A stretch of DNA of 64,000 nucleotides from Geoalkalibacter subterraneus (GCF_000827125.1 NZ_CP010311.1:2997001-3061000), one strand, 5' to 3'; counted from the first letter of the stretch, positions 35,022 to 45,374 are shown. The notes: generated from the sequence alone by a model not told the origin. A program made the numbers and translations.

Positions 35022-37454
35022 TCAGTACCGCCCGAACTCGTCGTCATCGAGATCGATTTTGGGAGCCCCTTTGTCAGTGGTGTTTTGCGGGCGGTCTTTC
35101 CTGTCGGGCTGAGGCGCGGGGATAGCCCTGGATGGAGATTTTTTTTGACTCTGAACCCCGCTACTCTCCTGATTGTCGAGACGGAACTGCTGCAGCAGGC
35201 GGCGCAGTTCTTCAGCCTGGCTGGAAAGCTCTTCCGCTGCCGCGGCGGACTCTTCGGCGTTGGCGGTGTTCTGCTGGGTGACCTGGTCGATCTGACCCAG
35301 CCCGGTGTTGACCTGCCCGATTCCCTCGGCCTGCTCCTTGCCCGCCGCGCTGATCTCGGCCACCAGGTCGGAGACCTTGCCGATGCCGCTGACGATCTCG
35401 TTCAGAGCGGTGGCCGTCTCGCCGGCGATCTCCACCCCGTTGCGGGTCTTGGCCACCGAACCTTCGATCAGGTCTGCCGTCTCGCGCGCCGCCTTGGCGC
35501 TGCGGGCGGCGAGGTTGCGCACCTCTTCGGCCACCACCGCAAAACCCTTGCCGTGCTGTCCGGCGCGCGCCGCTTCCACCGCCGCATTCAAGGCCAACAG
35601 GTTGGTCTGGAAGGCGATCTCGTCGATGGTCTTGATGATCTTGGAGATATCGCTGCCGGCGCGGCTGATTTCGTCCATCGCCTCGGTCATGGCGCTCATG
35701 CGCTGCTGGCCCCGCTCGGCGGCGGTGCGTGCCTGGCCGGCCACCTGGTCGGCCAGGCCGGCGTTGTCGGCGCTTTGCTTGGTCTGCGCCGCCATCTCGT
35801 TCATGGAGGCGGAAATCTCCTCCAGGGAGCTGGCCTGCTCGGTGGCTCCCTGCGACAACGACTGGCTTGAATCGGCCACCTGGGAAGCCCCGGAAGCGAT
35901 CTGGTCGCCAGCCGTTTTGACCTGGCCGATAATGTTTCGCAGGTTGTCCACCATGCGGGTCAGAGCCCTGCCCATGCCGTCTGAATCCGAAACCACGACC
36001 ACCTGCTGATTCAGGTCGCCTTCAGCAATTGCCAGGGCCACTTTTTCGCGATCTTCGACCACCTGGGCCAGGGCGTTTGTCATGGAGCCAAGCTCCTCAA
36101 GCTCATCCCGTGCAGCGAAGGCCTTGCAGTTGCGGCAATCTTCACCACGCTGGGCCCGTGGGCAGTGCTTGACTGCTGCAAAAGATCCCGATTCGACCCA
36201 ACAGACACTCTCCTTGCCGTAACTGGGGCAATCGGGTTCGCTGCAGTTCATAATCTGAGAGCAGTTCACAGCCTTACCGGCCGGAAGGCGCTCAGACACA
36301 TCGCCCTTTGATATTTTTTCGATGACGCGCACCGTATTGCGCAGCAGACGGGTGATGTGCCCGGTCACCAGGAAAATGACCCCGCACACGACAATTACCA
36401 ACCCAGCTCCCCCTGCGGCTGTCCCATAGGTGAGATTCTTCAGGGTCGCCTCGCCCTGCGAGACGATGTTCGCCAGCATTGCCTGCCCTTCGGTCACATC
36501 CTGGGCCATGACCATGACACCGACAACCTCTCCTGCGTAATCGCGTACCGGAAAGGATGCCACATAATATTGCCCCTGCTCCTGGAAGAAAGGGCCCTGG
36601 GTACCACGGCGCAGCAGATCAAGATCGATCAGCGGGTCAGTCACTGCTGGATCGGTCGCTGCTGCGAAGACAAACTCACCTCCGACACGCGGATACTTTG
36701 TTTCATCCTTCATGCGGGTCGCTACCGAAAGCAGGTCCTGGTTCATATAAAGCGCATAATACTGGTTTTCATCGGTGCGGGAAACTTCAAGAAATGAATC
36801 CATGGATAACAGAAATTCATTGGAACCCAGATGTCTGCCGTCCGGCGCAGTAATAGGCATCAATCCACGCACCACGAAACCGGCTCGCCCGACTTCGATT
36901 CCGCTCAGCGGCTGGTGAGGAGCGCGATTAATGCGTACCACTGTTTCGCGAAATGGCGAGATATCATCGGAGATATCGATCCGACTGCCGTTGCGTGTGG
37001 TCTGCCAGCCATCACGCCACAACCGGACCAGGCTGCGGCCGTTAGGCAGATGGAAATGCAGTTGATAGCCCCCTTTGCCGAGAGCGTCGTAGCCTTCAAT
37101 CATCGGTTTGAAGACTTCCCGCAGCATTTCGCGTGCAGCCTGACTCTGCGGTGAGGCTTCGTCGTCCATATTGCCGGAATGGGCAAACTCGTAAGCTTCG
37201 ACCACTTGCGGCATGCGACTGACCGGAGCAGCCTGCTCGAGAGCCTTCTGCCCCATGCGTTCAATATTGGCATAAATCTCTTCGATCTTGGACTCCGCGG
37301 CGCTCTGTACCGAACGGTCTAGTATCTGTTCGGCATTCTCGACCTGGCGGGTGACCAGGTTGCGCAAACTCCACTGCAGTGCAAAGTACCCGGCCAGACA
37401 GGTCAGAACCAACGTCAGGGTTACGGGAACCAGAAATTTGTTTCTGATTTTCAT
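35022..37454 (-). CDS. Methyl-accepting chemotaxis protein with Cys-rich linker
   Basis: 810 residues from ATG 37454 (AGAGGTGAGCG upstream; an in-frame TTG at 37472 overlaps that site). Helix 1 (about 4-24), a large periplasmic double-cache-like sensor to about 345, helix 2, HAMP, and a C-terminal methyl-accepting domain with the hairpin tip [21 protein letters not shown]. Between HAMP and the signalling domain is a run of about 50 residues with nine cysteines (for example [10 protein letters not shown] and [13 protein letters not shown]), a likely metal or Fe-S site. It ends with a soluble tail after the coiled coil. The ligand is unknown. Confidence 0.9.
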   Translation of the reverse strand: MKIRNKFLVPVTLTLVLTCLAGYFALQWSLRNLVTRQVENAEQILDRSVQSAAESKIEEIYANIERMGQKALEQAAPVSRMPQVVEAYEFAHSGNMDDEASPQSQAAREMLREVFKPMIEGYDALGKGGYQLHFHLPNGRSLVRLWRDGWQTTRNGSRIDISDDISPFRETVVRINRAPHQPLSGIEVGRAGFVVRGLMPITAPDGRHLGSNEFLLSMDSFLEVSRTDENQYYALYMNQDLLSVATRMKDETKYPRVGGEFVFAAATDPAVTDPLIDLDLLRRGTQGPFFQEQGQYYVASFPVRDYAGEVVGVMVMAQDVTEGQAMLANIVSQGEATLKNLTYGTAAGGAGLVIVVCGVIFLVTGHITRLLRNTVRVIEKISKGDVSERLPAGKAVNCSQIMNCSEPDCPSYGKESVCWVESGSFAAVKHCPRAQRGEDCRNCKAFAARDELEELGSMTNALAQVVEDREKVALAIAEGDLNQQVVVVSDSDGMGRALTRMVDNLRNIIGQVKTAGDQIASGASQVADSSQSLSQGATEQASSLEEISASMNEMAAQTKQSADNAGLADQVAGQARTAAERGQQRMSAMTEAMDEISRAGSDISKIIKTIDEIAFQTNLLALNAAVEAARAGQHGKGFAVVAEEVRNLAARSAKAARETADLIEGSVAKTRNGVEIAGETATALNEIVSGIGKVSDLVAEISAAGKEQAEGIGQVNTGLGQIDQVTQQNTANAEESAAAAEELSSQAEELRRLLQQFRLDNQESSGVQSQKKSPSRAIPAPQPDRKDRPQNTTDKGAPKIDLDDDEFGRY

Positions 37455-37499
37455 ACGCTCACCTCTGTGCAAAAAATTAAACGAAACTTAACATTTTCT

Positions 37500-37531
37500 C
37501 TATAAAAATTCAATAAATTTAATTTTTATAG
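37500..37531. repeat. AT-rich inverted repeat upstream of chemoreceptor
   Basis: CTATAAAAATT and AATTTTTATAG are perfect 11-base arms with a 10-base AT spacer, between the stop of the truncated receptor and the start of the next receptor. It could be an operator or promoter-proximal hairpin; nothing in the window shows what binds it. Confidence 0.6.
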
Positions 37532-39118
37532 TTTAACCCACAGAAAAGGGCACCTGAAAATCTCAGGTGCCCAGAGGATTACCTCGGCCTGCTCTTTGCC
37601 CGCCGCGCTGATCTCGGCCACCAGGTCGGAGACCTTGGCAATGCCGCTGACGATCTCGTCCAGGGCTGTCGCCGTCTCGCCGGCGATCTCCACCCCGTTG
37701 CGGGTCTTGGCGACCGAACCTTCAATCAGATCCGCCGTCTCGCGGGCCGCCTTGGCGCTGCGTGCGGCGAGGTTGCGGACCTCTTCAGCAACCACCGCAA
37801 AACCCTTGCCGTGCTGTCCGGCGCGCGCCGCTTCCACCGCGGCGTTGAGAGCCAGCAGGTTGGTCTGGAAGGCGATCTCGTCGATGGTCTTGATGATCTT
37901 GGAGATATCACTGCCGGCGCGACTGATTTCGTCCATCGCCTCGGTCATGGCACTCATGCGCTGCTGGCCCCGCTCGGCGGCGCTGCGCGCCTGTCCGGCC
38001 ACCTGGTCGGCCATACCGGCATTGTCGGCGCTCTGCTTGGTCTGCGAGGCCATCTCGTTCATGGAAGCCGAAATCTCCTCCAGGGAGCTGGCCTGCTCGG
38101 TGGCCCCCTGTGACAGCGACTGGCTCGAATCGGACACCTGGGAGGCCCCGGAAGCGATCTGGTCGCCGGCTTCCTGAACCCGCCCCAGCACCTGGTTGAG
38201 ATCTTCGCTGACTTTTTTAAGAGAGTTCCGAATAACGTCTCTTTCATCATGAGGCGTCACCTCGAAATCGAGATCCCCATGGGCCAGTTTTTCAAGATTG
38301 ACGACGATCTCGTTCTGCAGGGTATCCGCGAAGCTGTCAACGGCCTGACCCATCTGGGCGATTTCATCATTGCCGTTCATATTCAGGCGTTCGCTGATAT
38401 GGCCATGGCCCAGTTCACGCATGATCTCCACTAACCGCTCCAGGGGACGGCGGATCCAGCGGCCCAACAGCCAGTAAACGCCAAAGGAGGCAATCAGCAA
38501 TCCCCCGAGACCGGTCATGACGCCGGTCGTAATACTCTCGGAGCGTGCCGACTGCAATGCGGCGGCTATCTCGTCCTGACTCTCGAGAAACTTGTCAAGA
38601 CTGTAACGCACGAACAACACCCCGGCGACGCTGCCTTCTTCCACGTCAAAGTGACACTCGAGGCAGCGCTCTTCCATGATGTGAGTGCGCGACAACAAAA
38701 TCGCTTTACCTTCGTCGAGCTCCTCCACCGGCTGGTTTTGACCCCGAACAGGCTTAAACGGCAGACGGGAACCGAGAAATTCCTCATGGCTGGCGTAATT
38801 GACCTTGCCGGAGGGGTCAGTCAGACCAACTTCTATCACGCCAGGGACTTCTCCCAAGCCATGGAGAAGCTCGGCGAAAATATCCATTTCACCGCGTTCC
38901 AGCGACCCCTCGGTGCCGACCTCAAGGCTGGTAAAAACGCTGTGAGCCTGGTCAAAAGCGGCTTCGCGCAGCTCCTCCAGAGAATGCTCGCCGTTTTTCT
39001 CAAGCAATGCGGTACTGCGCACCGTGCTGATGGTGGTGGCAACGCCGAAAACCACCGCGAGAACCAAAGCCAGAAAACAACCGACCCTGACCTGAATACT
39101 GTTCAGCTTACTCCCCAT
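37526..39118 (-). CDS. c-type-heme chemoreceptor, C-terminally truncated
   Basis: 530 residues. A first helix (about 10-32), a periplasmic domain of about 160 residues, a second helix near 195, HAMP and a methyl-accepting domain. The periplasmic part holds RCLECHFD: Cys152, Cys155 and His156 form a CXXCH heme c attachment site, as in periplasmic heme-sensing receptors known in Geobacter. The signalling domain is almost identical to that of the neighbouring receptor until EQAE, after which about 65 expected residues are replaced by 17 unrelated ones read through a terminator hairpin. The returning coiled-coil helix is therefore short and signalling is probably impaired. ATG 39118 has GGAG seven bases upstream. 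Confidence 0.88.
   Translation of the reverse strand: MGSKLNSIQVRVGCFLALVLAVVFGVATTISTVRSTALLEKNGEHSLEELREAAFDQAHSVFTSLEVGTEGSLERGEMDIFAELLHGLGEVPGVIEVGLTDPSGKVNYASHEEFLGSRLPFKPVRGQNQPVEELDEGKAILLSRTHIMEERCLECHFDVEEGSVAGVLFVRYSLDKFLESQDEIAAALQSARSESITTGVMTGLGGLLIASFGVYWLLGRWIRRPLERLVEIMRELGHGHISERLNMNGNDEIAQMGQAVDSFADTLQNEIVVNLEKLAHGDLDFEVTPHDERDVIRNSLKKVSEDLNQVLGRVQEAGDQIASGASQVSDSSQSLSQGATEQASSLEEISASMNEMASQTKQSADNAGMADQVAGQARSAAERGQQRMSAMTEAMDEISRAGSDISKIIKTIDEIAFQTNLLALNAAVEAARAGQHGKGFAVVAEEVRNLAARSAKAARETADLIEGSVAKTRNGVEIAGETATALDEIVSGIAKVSDLVAEISAAGKEQAEVILWAPEIFRCPFLWVKL
37543..37572 (-). terminator. Terminator hairpin read as codons by the truncated receptor gene
   Basis: GGGCACCTGA and its exact complement (37548-37557 and 37563-37572) with a five-base loop and, on the minus strand, TTTTC. 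The receptor reading frame runs straight through it and stops 17 bases later. Confidence 0.85.
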
Positions 39119-39241
39119 GGGAAATCTCCGTTGATTCTGTCATGAATTAGTGGCGGACACCCTCCAAAATTAGTTACTTTTAGTTTAAAACAAAAAATAA
39201 TCAAATTCAAACATTTTTATGAAGAATCAGGTTTTTGTTGC

Positions 39242-41359
39242 TTACGAGATCAATCGTACCGAAACATCATCCTTCAGCCTGAACCGCTGCAGGAGTTGTC
39301 GCAGATAAGCCGCCTGGCTGGAAAGCTCTTCGGCCGCCGCCGCAGACTGTTCGGCGCTGGCGGTATTCTGCTGGGTGACCTGGTCGATCTGACCAAGCCC
39401 TGTATTGACCTGTCCGATTCCTTCGGCCTGTTCTTTGGCTGCGGCGGAAATCTCCGCCACCAGGTCGGATACCTTGTCCACCCCGAGAACAATCTCCTTC
39501 AGGGCGGATTCGGTCTGTTCCGCGATTTCGGTGCCGCGCGCGGTTTTGCTGACCGTTCCTTCGATCAGGTCAGCCGTTTCAGATGCCGCCCGGGCGCTGC
39601 GTGCCGCCAGATTGCGCACCTCCTCCGCGACAACTGCGAAACCTTTGCCGTGCTGTCCGGCGCGCGCCGCTTCCACCGCCGCATTGAGGGCCAACAGATT
39701 GGTCTGAAAAGCGATTTCGTCAATGGTCTTCAAAATTTTGCCGATATCGCTGCCGGCCTGGCTGATTTCCCCCATGGCGGCAACCATAGCCGCCATCTGG
39801 TGAGAACCTTTTTCCGCGGCCTTGCGCGCTTCGCCGGCAAGCGCATCCGCCTGGCCGGCATTTTCTGCACTCTGCTGGGTCTGTCCCGCCATCTGGTTGA
39901 CCGAAGCGGAAATCTCCTCCAGGCTGCTGGCCTGCTCGGTCGCGCCCTGTGACAACGCCTGGCTTGAGTCGGCCACTTCGCCGGCGCCGGTTGCGATCTG
40001 ATCTCCCGCGCTCTGAACCTGCCGCACCAGATCGTTGAGATCCGTCCCCAGCTTTTTAAGAGCGCCCCGAATCACATCTTCATCGTCACGGGGAACGGCT
40101 TCAAAATCCAGATTGCCCTCCGCAAGCTTGTTGAGCGGCTCGACAATTTCATGTTGCAGGTTGTCAGCCAGCTCATCCATGATCCGCCCCATCTCGCCCA
40201 GCTCGTCCTTGCGCGAGAGATTGAGACGTTGCTTGAGGTGGCCGCGCTCGATGTCGCGCACCATATCCATGACCTGCTCGATGGGCGCCACGGTGCGGCG
40301 GGCAGACCACCAGGCAAAAAGTCCACCCAGCAGCATCAGCACAGCAGCACCCGCGGCAATAAACGTATTCATGCGGTTGAAGGAGCCGGCGATCATCGTG
40401 CTTGCCATCTGAATCTGAGAGAACGGCACGCTGACACCAATCACCCAGTCCAGCGGTTCGAAGTAGAGCGCGTGTACCATCATCTGCTCCGCCTCGCCGG
40501 TGCGCGTATTGTCGAAACGAAAACTCAGGTCGACAGGTTCTTTTCCAGCTGCTTTTCCCTTCTCGACAATTTCCTGGATATACGCCACTCCATCGGCATC
40601 TCGCAGCCCCCAGCCATTGACACCCGTTTTGCTGCCCCCGGGAGAGATCATGTACTTTCCGCGGTTCTCTCCAGCCGCACTCAGGGCCCAGAAATATCCG
40701 CCGTCACCAATCGAGATCGACTCCATGCGTTCAACGAGCCTGTTCCATTCCCGAGCTTCACCCACTTTGTCATAAAGGGCTTCGAGTTCATCGACGAACA
40801 CCCCGGGTGCGATGATCAGGTCAAGAGGTTCGAAATAGCGGTAATAGACGGCTTTGTCCCTTTTGGCGGTCACCGCATGGTAGGTAATAAAGCCCTCTTT
40901 GAGCTCACGCATGGTGTCGATATGAGCAGAACCGGAAAGGTCCTTTCCTTCGCTTTGGGGATGAATGGTGAGCACCCCGTCGCTGTTCATGCCGAAGGCA
41001 TAGCCGCTTTCGGCAATTTGCGGAGCCAGCACCACCTCCCGCAACGCCTCTTCGACCTCATCGGCCGGCAGCGCGTCGTATGTCTGTGCCACGCGGTGGT
41101 GGAGATCATCGGCGATGGCCCGCAGATAGCTTTTCACCGCGGTGTTGCGCTGCTCCTTCTTGGCAGTGAGGTAAAGATCGAGCAGATCGATGGTTCCCTC
41201 CAGCAGATGATCCAGATCCGCATCGACCAGCCTTTCTGCCTGTACGTCCGCAATTTCCTGAGTCTGCCGGCTGAAAAAGCTGGTCAGCGCCAATGCCACC
41301 AGAAGCGGCAGTGCAACACTGGTCACGATGATCAATAGCTGTTTGTATTTGATAGACAC
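39242..41359 (-). CDS. Methyl-accepting chemotaxis protein (dCache type)
   Basis: 705 residues from GTG 41359, which has CAGGAGG seven bases upstream; nine in-frame codons lie before it. Helix 1 (about 7-28), a periplasmic cache sensor ([33 protein letters not shown]-like region, [18 protein letters not shown]), helix 2 near 335-358, HAMP, and a full methyl-accepting domain with the conserved tip and a C-terminal run [13 protein letters not shown]. Cache domains of this kind bind small carboxylates or amino acids in studied relatives; the ligand here is unknown. It has no Cys cluster or CXXCH. Confidence 0.92.
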   Translation of the reverse strand: MSIKYKQLLIIVTSVALPLLVALALTSFFSRQTQEIADVQAERLVDADLDHLLEGTIDLLDLYLTAKKEQRNTAVKSYLRAIADDLHHRVAQTYDALPADEVEEALREVVLAPQIAESGYAFGMNSDGVLTIHPQSEGKDLSGSAHIDTMRELKEGFITYHAVTAKRDKAVYYRYFEPLDLIIAPGVFVDELEALYDKVGEAREWNRLVERMESISIGDGGYFWALSAAGENRGKYMISPGGSKTGVNGWGLRDADGVAYIQEIVEKGKAAGKEPVDLSFRFDNTRTGEAEQMMVHALYFEPLDWVIGVSVPFSQIQMASTMIAGSFNRMNTFIAAGAAVLMLLGGLFAWWSARRTVAPIEQVMDMVRDIERGHLKQRLNLSRKDELGEMGRIMDELADNLQHEIVEPLNKLAEGNLDFEAVPRDDEDVIRGALKKLGTDLNDLVRQVQSAGDQIATGAGEVADSSQALSQGATEQASSLEEISASVNQMAGQTQQSAENAGQADALAGEARKAAEKGSHQMAAMVAAMGEISQAGSDIGKILKTIDEIAFQTNLLALNAAVEAARAGQHGKGFAVVAEEVRNLAARSARAASETADLIEGTVSKTARGTEIAEQTESALKEIVLGVDKVSDLVAEISAAAKEQAEGIGQVNTGLGQIDQVTQQNTASAEQSAAAAEELSSQAAYLRQLLQRFRLKDDVSVRLIS

Positions 41360-41510
41360 GACAACCTCCTGAAAAATTTTTAACATTAAGTATATTTATT
41401 GATCATTGATGTCAACTAAATTCGCTATAAAACCGTTTGTTTTACAACAGAATGGGAGCTAAGACCCTGGACTGAAAGACAAGAAAGAGATCGAAGGAAT
41501 TCGAAGAAGG

Positions 41511-41535
41511 GAGAAGTGAGAAGTGAGAAGTGAGA
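41511..41535. repeat. Short heptamer tandem repeat (GAGAAGT)n
   Basis: Three full and one partial copies of GAGAAGT. The flanking GAAGGAATTCGAAGAA is also found, slightly altered, at 21193-21225 before a single GAGAAGTGAG. The unit resembles the GTGAGGG tract at 4899. Confidence 0.8.
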
Positions 41536-41564
41536 ATCATGCCCGGTTCTTCAAAAGCCCACAA

Positions 41565-41593
41565 AGAAAAGGCCGGTCACAACAACCGGCCTT
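41565..41593 (-). terminator. Rho-independent terminator of the hyb operon
   Basis: AAGGCCGGT and ACCGGCCTT form a perfect 9-bp stem with a seven-base loop, followed on the minus strand by TTTTC. It is 66 bases past the hybB stop. Confidence 0.85.
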
Positions 41594-41658
41594 ATATCAT
41601 AGAATGATCGAGGAGAACCGTTCACTCCTCCAAAACGAGTGCGACAGGTTGAAACATC

Positions 41659-42843
41659 TCAGTGCTGCTCCTCCAGAATCGGCAGATAGTTGACGCCGAT
41701 CTTGTAAAGCAGAACTCCGAAAGCCACGAAAGCGAAAGTCACTCCGAATTCGCCCACCGAGGGGAAGTAGTTCCATTCCGGGCCCATATCCATCCCGATA
41801 ATAAAGACATTGAAGCGATTGAGCACCACCGCACTGATCACCGAGAGAGAGCAGAGAAAGAGCAGACGGGCATTTTTGCGGACCCTTCGCTGCTTGAGCA
41901 TGAAATAGGGCACGGCAAACAGCGCGAATTCAAGCAGAAAAGCATTGCCTTCAAGGCTGCCGTCGAAGGCGCTGGGCAGCACGCCACGGTAGGCCAGGTC
42001 ACCGACCCGCAGCAGCAGGTAGGTACCCAGGAACAACGGGATGTAGCGTGCGAAACGCGACAGCAGTTCCGTCTCCGGCTTGCGATTGAAGAATTTGGTG
42101 GCAAGCGTCCCCTCGAAAATGACCATGGGGATGCCGACGCTGACCGCTGAGGTGAGAAACAGCAGCGGCGACATGGGCGTGTACCAGAGTTCATGCAGCT
42201 TGTAGGGAGCGATAAGCATCATGGTGCCCAGCGACGACTGGTGGCCGAAGGAGAGAACCACCCCGGCGATGACGAAAAAGACCAGAGTGCGGTTGCAGAA
42301 CCAGTCGGCGCGGTGCAGAAACCAGTTCACCACGCCGTTGAGACGGGCCAGCGGACCCGGCAGGTTGACGTTGTCCTTGTACTGCTCAACTACAACGGGG
42401 ACGTTTTCAATGCCGAGCACGGTCAAATAAAGCATAACGCACCAGGCCACCTCGAACATGACTGAGGTGCCGTTCCAGTAAACCAGTGCATGCCAGATGT
42501 TCCAATACTTGCCGAGATCGAAAAAAACCGCCAGACCGACCAGAAAGTAGCCGATAAAAGCCGTCAGGATCGCAGGGCGCACCAGCGAATGGTACTGGTC
42601 GCGACCGAAAATCTCGACGATGGCGGCGGTCGTGAACCCCCCGGCTGCCAGGGCGACGCCGCAGGCGACGTCAAAACCGATCCAGAGACCGAAGGGATAG
42701 GCCGGGTTGAGATTAGTCACCGACTCAAAACCTTCGAAAAAGCGGAAATAGGCGAAAAACACTCCGAAAGCCATGAAAGAAATCAGGACAAAGACATTGA
42801 ACGTAAAAAATTTATGATGCAAGGGTGCGGCTTCAGAACTCAT
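41659..42843 (-). CDS. hybB: Hydrogenase membrane subunit HybB (NrfD family)
   Basis: 394 residues from ATG 42843 (GAAGGAGG upstream), overlapping the hybA stop by 11 bases; a longer frame to 42915 lies inside hybA. About ten membrane helices are visible, with the NrfD/HybB pattern of FGLWIGFDVACGVALAAGGF and conserved polar residues such as HQSSLG. In Hyb hydrogenases this subunit anchors the periplasmic enzyme and passes electrons from HybA to menaquinone, possibly with proton movement. It is the last gene of the operon. Confidence 0.93.
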   Translation of the reverse strand: MSSEAAPLHHKFFTFNVFVLISFMAFGVFFAYFRFFEGFESVTNLNPAYPFGLWIGFDVACGVALAAGGFTTAAIVEIFGRDQYHSLVRPAILTAFIGYFLVGLAVFFDLGKYWNIWHALVYWNGTSVMFEVAWCVMLYLTVLGIENVPVVVEQYKDNVNLPGPLARLNGVVNWFLHRADWFCNRTLVFFVIAGVVLSFGHQSSLGTMMLIAPYKLHELWYTPMSPLLFLTSAVSVGIPMVIFEGTLATKFFNRKPETELLSRFARYIPLFLGTYLLLRVGDLAYRGVLPSAFDGSLEGNAFLLEFALFAVPYFMLKQRRVRKNARLLFLCSLSVISAVVLNRFNVFIIGMDMGPEWNYFPSVGEFGVTFAFVAFGVLLYKIGVNYLPILEEQH

Positions 42844-43762
42844 TATCGCCTCCTTCAGTCCCGGCATTCTTCTTCTTGCGCTGGTTGTAGTACATGATAC
42901 CGCCGAGAATCCCATAGACTGCGATGGGCGGGATAAAGTACTGGAAAATACGGTGTTGAATACTCTCGGTCAGATCGGACACCGGTCGATAGCCGAAATC
43001 GGGCAGTCCCAGAGCAGAGAAATTCACGGATTTGCGCGTGAGATAATAGACCCCGGTACCGCCGACCTCATATTCGCCGTAGACGTTTTCATCATAGCGC
43101 TCAGGTTCTTTCGCAATGCGCTCCTTGGCGATACGCAGCAGATCATTCCGTTTGCCGAATGTGATCGCCCCTGCCGGACAGGCCTCGGAACAGGCGGTCT
43201 GCTTGCCCTTTTTGAGGCGCGTTTCACTGCACAGGGTGCACTTGGTGATCGAGGGAAGCGCCCGGTCCCATTCGAACTGGGGCACACTGAAGGGGCAGGC
43301 CACCATGCAGTAACGACAGCCCATGCAGATGTCTTTGTAGTATTTGACCGAACCGTCGGCCTGCTTCTTCATGGCGCCAACGAGGCAGGACGATGCACAG
43401 GCCGGGTCCGCGCAGTGCAGACACTGATGTTTGACGAAGGTCGACTGCCCTGACACCTTATCCTGGTGTAGTTTGATCACGGTGTAGGTGTCAGCAGAAA
43501 GGCCACGCGGCGAGTCATAGATTTCGTGGCCCAGCTCTCTTTTTTCGCCCAAGGTGGATTCCGCCTCGAGCTTGTTCTCTTTTTTACAGGCCACCTGGCA
43601 GGCTTTGCAGCCGATGCAGCGCGTCGAATCATTCAGCATTCCGTACCAGTTGGGGTCGGGCGCCTTGGGCCCTTTCGCCGCTGCCGGAGAAGCCATGCTG
43701 CAGGCGGCTGTTCCTCCGGCCGCCGCGGAGAGTTTGAGGAACTTTCTCCGATCGATTTTCAT
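42833..43762 (-). CDS. hybA: Hydrogenase Fe-S subunit HybA
   Basis: 309 residues. A Tat signal (RRKFLKLSAAAG) exports it folded. Four [4Fe-4S] binding cysteine groups are visible: CIGCKACQVACKKEN, CLHCADPACASSC, CMGCRYCMVACPF and CTLCSETRLKKGKQTACSEACP. A C-terminal membrane helix (IAVYGILGGIMYY) ends in a Lys-rich cytoplasmic tail. It relays electrons between the small subunit and HybB. ATG 43762 is three bases after the hybO stop, so the two are coupled. Confidence 0.95.
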   Translation of the reverse strand: MKIDRRKFLKLSAAAGGTAACSMASPAAAKGPKAPDPNWYGMLNDSTRCIGCKACQVACKKENKLEAESTLGEKRELGHEIYDSPRGLSADTYTVIKLHQDKVSGQSTFVKHQCLHCADPACASSCLVGAMKKQADGSVKYYKDICMGCRYCMVACPFSVPQFEWDRALPSITKCTLCSETRLKKGKQTACSEACPAGAITFGKRNDLLRIAKERIAKEPERYDENVYGEYEVGGTGVYYLTRKSVNFSALGLPDFGYRPVSDLTESIQHRIFQYFIPPIAVYGILGGIMYYNQRKKKNAGTEGGDNEF

Positions 43763-43765
43763 GAC

Positions 43766-44866
43766 CTACTCCTTTTTATCCTGATCCCGTTCAGAATCGT
43801 CCTTCCCCTTGCCCAGCGCCTTCATCCCGACGGCCCCCGCGGCGAGACCGGCCAGCGCCGTATAGCCCGGGGTCCAGTCAAGATCCTGTTTTCGATCCGT
43901 ATAGATCGGCGGATAGGTGGCCGGAGGAGTCGCCTCGTGAATCGGCTCCGGCGCCCACATGCTGTCATCGAAGGGATAGCCGGGTTCGGCGCAGCCATTA
44001 CAGGGATGGTTGTTGCCGATGCACCAGTTGGTGCCGGAATTGAACGGCTTTTCCGGGCAATTGGCACGCGTGATCGGCCCTTTGCAGCCGAGTTTGTACA
44101 CGCAGCCCGGGTCACCGAACTTCTCCGCGAAACGGCCGGCGTCGAAATGCCCGCGCAGCGGACAATTGTCGTGAATCAGCTTGCTGTAGATCGCCTTCGG
44201 CCGCCCGTGAGTATCGACTTCGATCGCTTCGGGGCCTGCCAGCAGGTAGGTGGCCAGGGTGGAGATGAACCAGTCGGGATGGATCGCACAGCCCGGCAGG
44301 TTGATGACCGGCGTGGCAACGCCCTTCTTCTTGAAGAATTCGGCCACGCCCATGGATCCGCTGGGATTGGATCCACCCGCGGGAACACCGCCGAAAGCAG
44401 CACAGGAGCCGACCGCAATGACGGCCTGCGCTTTGTTCCCCAGCCGCTCGATGTGGGTGGTGCCTTCGATGCCGTGACCGTGGCTCTCGCCCACCTCGCA
44501 CATGCGAGGGTCTTCGGTAATCACCGAGCCCTCCACCACCAGGATGAAGGATTTTTCCTCTGCCTCGTACATGGCGTTCATGGCCTGGTCGCCGGCAGCG
44601 GCCATGACCGTCGGATGAAAAGCCAGGTTGACGTGATGCCCGGGCACCACCTGGTCGAGCAGCACATCCTGAATGCGGGGCGACAATGCATTGAGCAGCG
44701 ACACGGAACACCCCGAACAGGCGCCGGAGGCGAACCAGATCACCGGCGTTTCCTTGATGGCGCTGGCGAAGGCTTTGCTCAGAAGCGGGTTGTCGAAGAT
44801 ATTGACTCCCAGCGCCGCGGCAGTGCCGGCGGAGAACTTCAAAAATCTACGTCGCGAAATAGCCAT
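43766..44866 (-). CDS. hybO: [NiFe] hydrogenase small subunit
   Basis: 366 residues. A Tat signal (RRRFLKFSAG) directs export together with the large subunit. Cys50 and Cys53 (ASGACSGCS) start the proximal cluster motif; CAAFGGVPAGGSNP, LPGCAIHPDW and the downstream Cys/His groups (CPLRGHFDAG, CVYKLGCKGP, CIGNNHPCNGC) fit the three-cluster relay of group 1 uptake hydrogenases. A hydrophobic segment close to the C-terminus (ALAGLAAGAVGMKAL) anchors it in the membrane. It follows hybD by 22 bases. Confidence 0.96.
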   Translation of the reverse strand: MAISRRRFLKFSAGTAAALGVNIFDNPLLSKAFASAIKETPVIWFASGACSGCSVSLLNALSPRIQDVLLDQVVPGHHVNLAFHPTVMAAAGDQAMNAMYEAEEKSFILVVEGSVITEDPRMCEVGESHGHGIEGTTHIERLGNKAQAVIAVGSCAAFGGVPAGGSNPSGSMGVAEFFKKKGVATPVINLPGCAIHPDWFISTLATYLLAGPEAIEVDTHGRPKAIYSKLIHDNCPLRGHFDAGRFAEKFGDPGCVYKLGCKGPITRANCPEKPFNSGTNWCIGNNHPCNGCAEPGYPFDDSMWAPEPIHEATPPATYPPIYTDRKQDLDWTPGYTALAGLAAGAVGMKALGKGKDDSERDQDKKE

Positions 44867-44888
44867 GATTGATCTCTCCTGTGGAATA

Positions 44889-45374
44889 TTAAAATGACAG
44901 AGCGATTTCTTTTCTGATCAGCTCGACCGCTTTGGGGACCGCATCGATCAGTTCGGGACTCAGCCCGATACCGAGTCCGAGCTCCCTGGGCTGGACACCG
45001 ATGACCACCGCCTCGCCGGGAGTACAGTCGATCAGCTCGCCGAGCTTGAGTGTTTCAAGCAGGCCGACCTGATGAATGTCATGCAGAGCCACGGCCTCGG
45101 AGTCGACCTCCTGCGGGCTGAAGCGGTAAAGAGTGCCGGGGCTGCCGCCACCGTCGATGGCATCAATCACGATCAGCTTGTCTCGATCCTGAAAAACGTC
45201 CATCAACTCGATAATGGAGGTGCCGGCATCGAACAACTCAACGCCAGCCGGCAGATCTTCGCCTTCAAGCGCCTTGAGAACAGCGTCGGCGAAGCCATCA
45301 TCGCGGCGCAGGATATTGCCCACCGCCATCACCAGCACGGGGGCTCGGCCCGTTGCAGCGACGGCGGCGCTCAT
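44889..45374 (-). CDS. hybD: Hydrogenase maturation endopeptidase (HybD/HyaD type)
   Basis: 161 residues. The family motif GNILRRDDG (about residues 19-27) and the following LFDAGTSIIELMD and VIDAIDGGGSPG segments carry the acidic nickel-sensing residues of this endopeptidase family. It removes the C-terminal peptide of the large subunit after nickel insertion. It is encoded directly behind hybC with an ATGA overlap, and hybC indeed keeps a 17-residue extension after the last ligand His. Confidence 0.94.
   Translation of the reverse strand: MSAAVAATGRAPVLVMAVGNILRRDDGFADAVLKALEGEDLPAGVELFDAGTSIIELMDVFQDRDKLIVIDAIDGGGSPGTLYRFSPQEVDSEAVALHDIHQVGLLETLKLGELIDCTPGEAVVIGVQPRELGLGIGLSPELIDAVPKAVELIRKEIALSF

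Noticed and set aside
40151-41338. 395-codon plus-strand open frame
   Set aside because: Shadow of the cache chemoreceptor gene; the His/Gln-rich composition is typical of antisense reading.
43526-44872. 448-codon plus-strand open frame
   Set aside because: Antisense to hybO and hybA, both of which have complete cofactor motifs.
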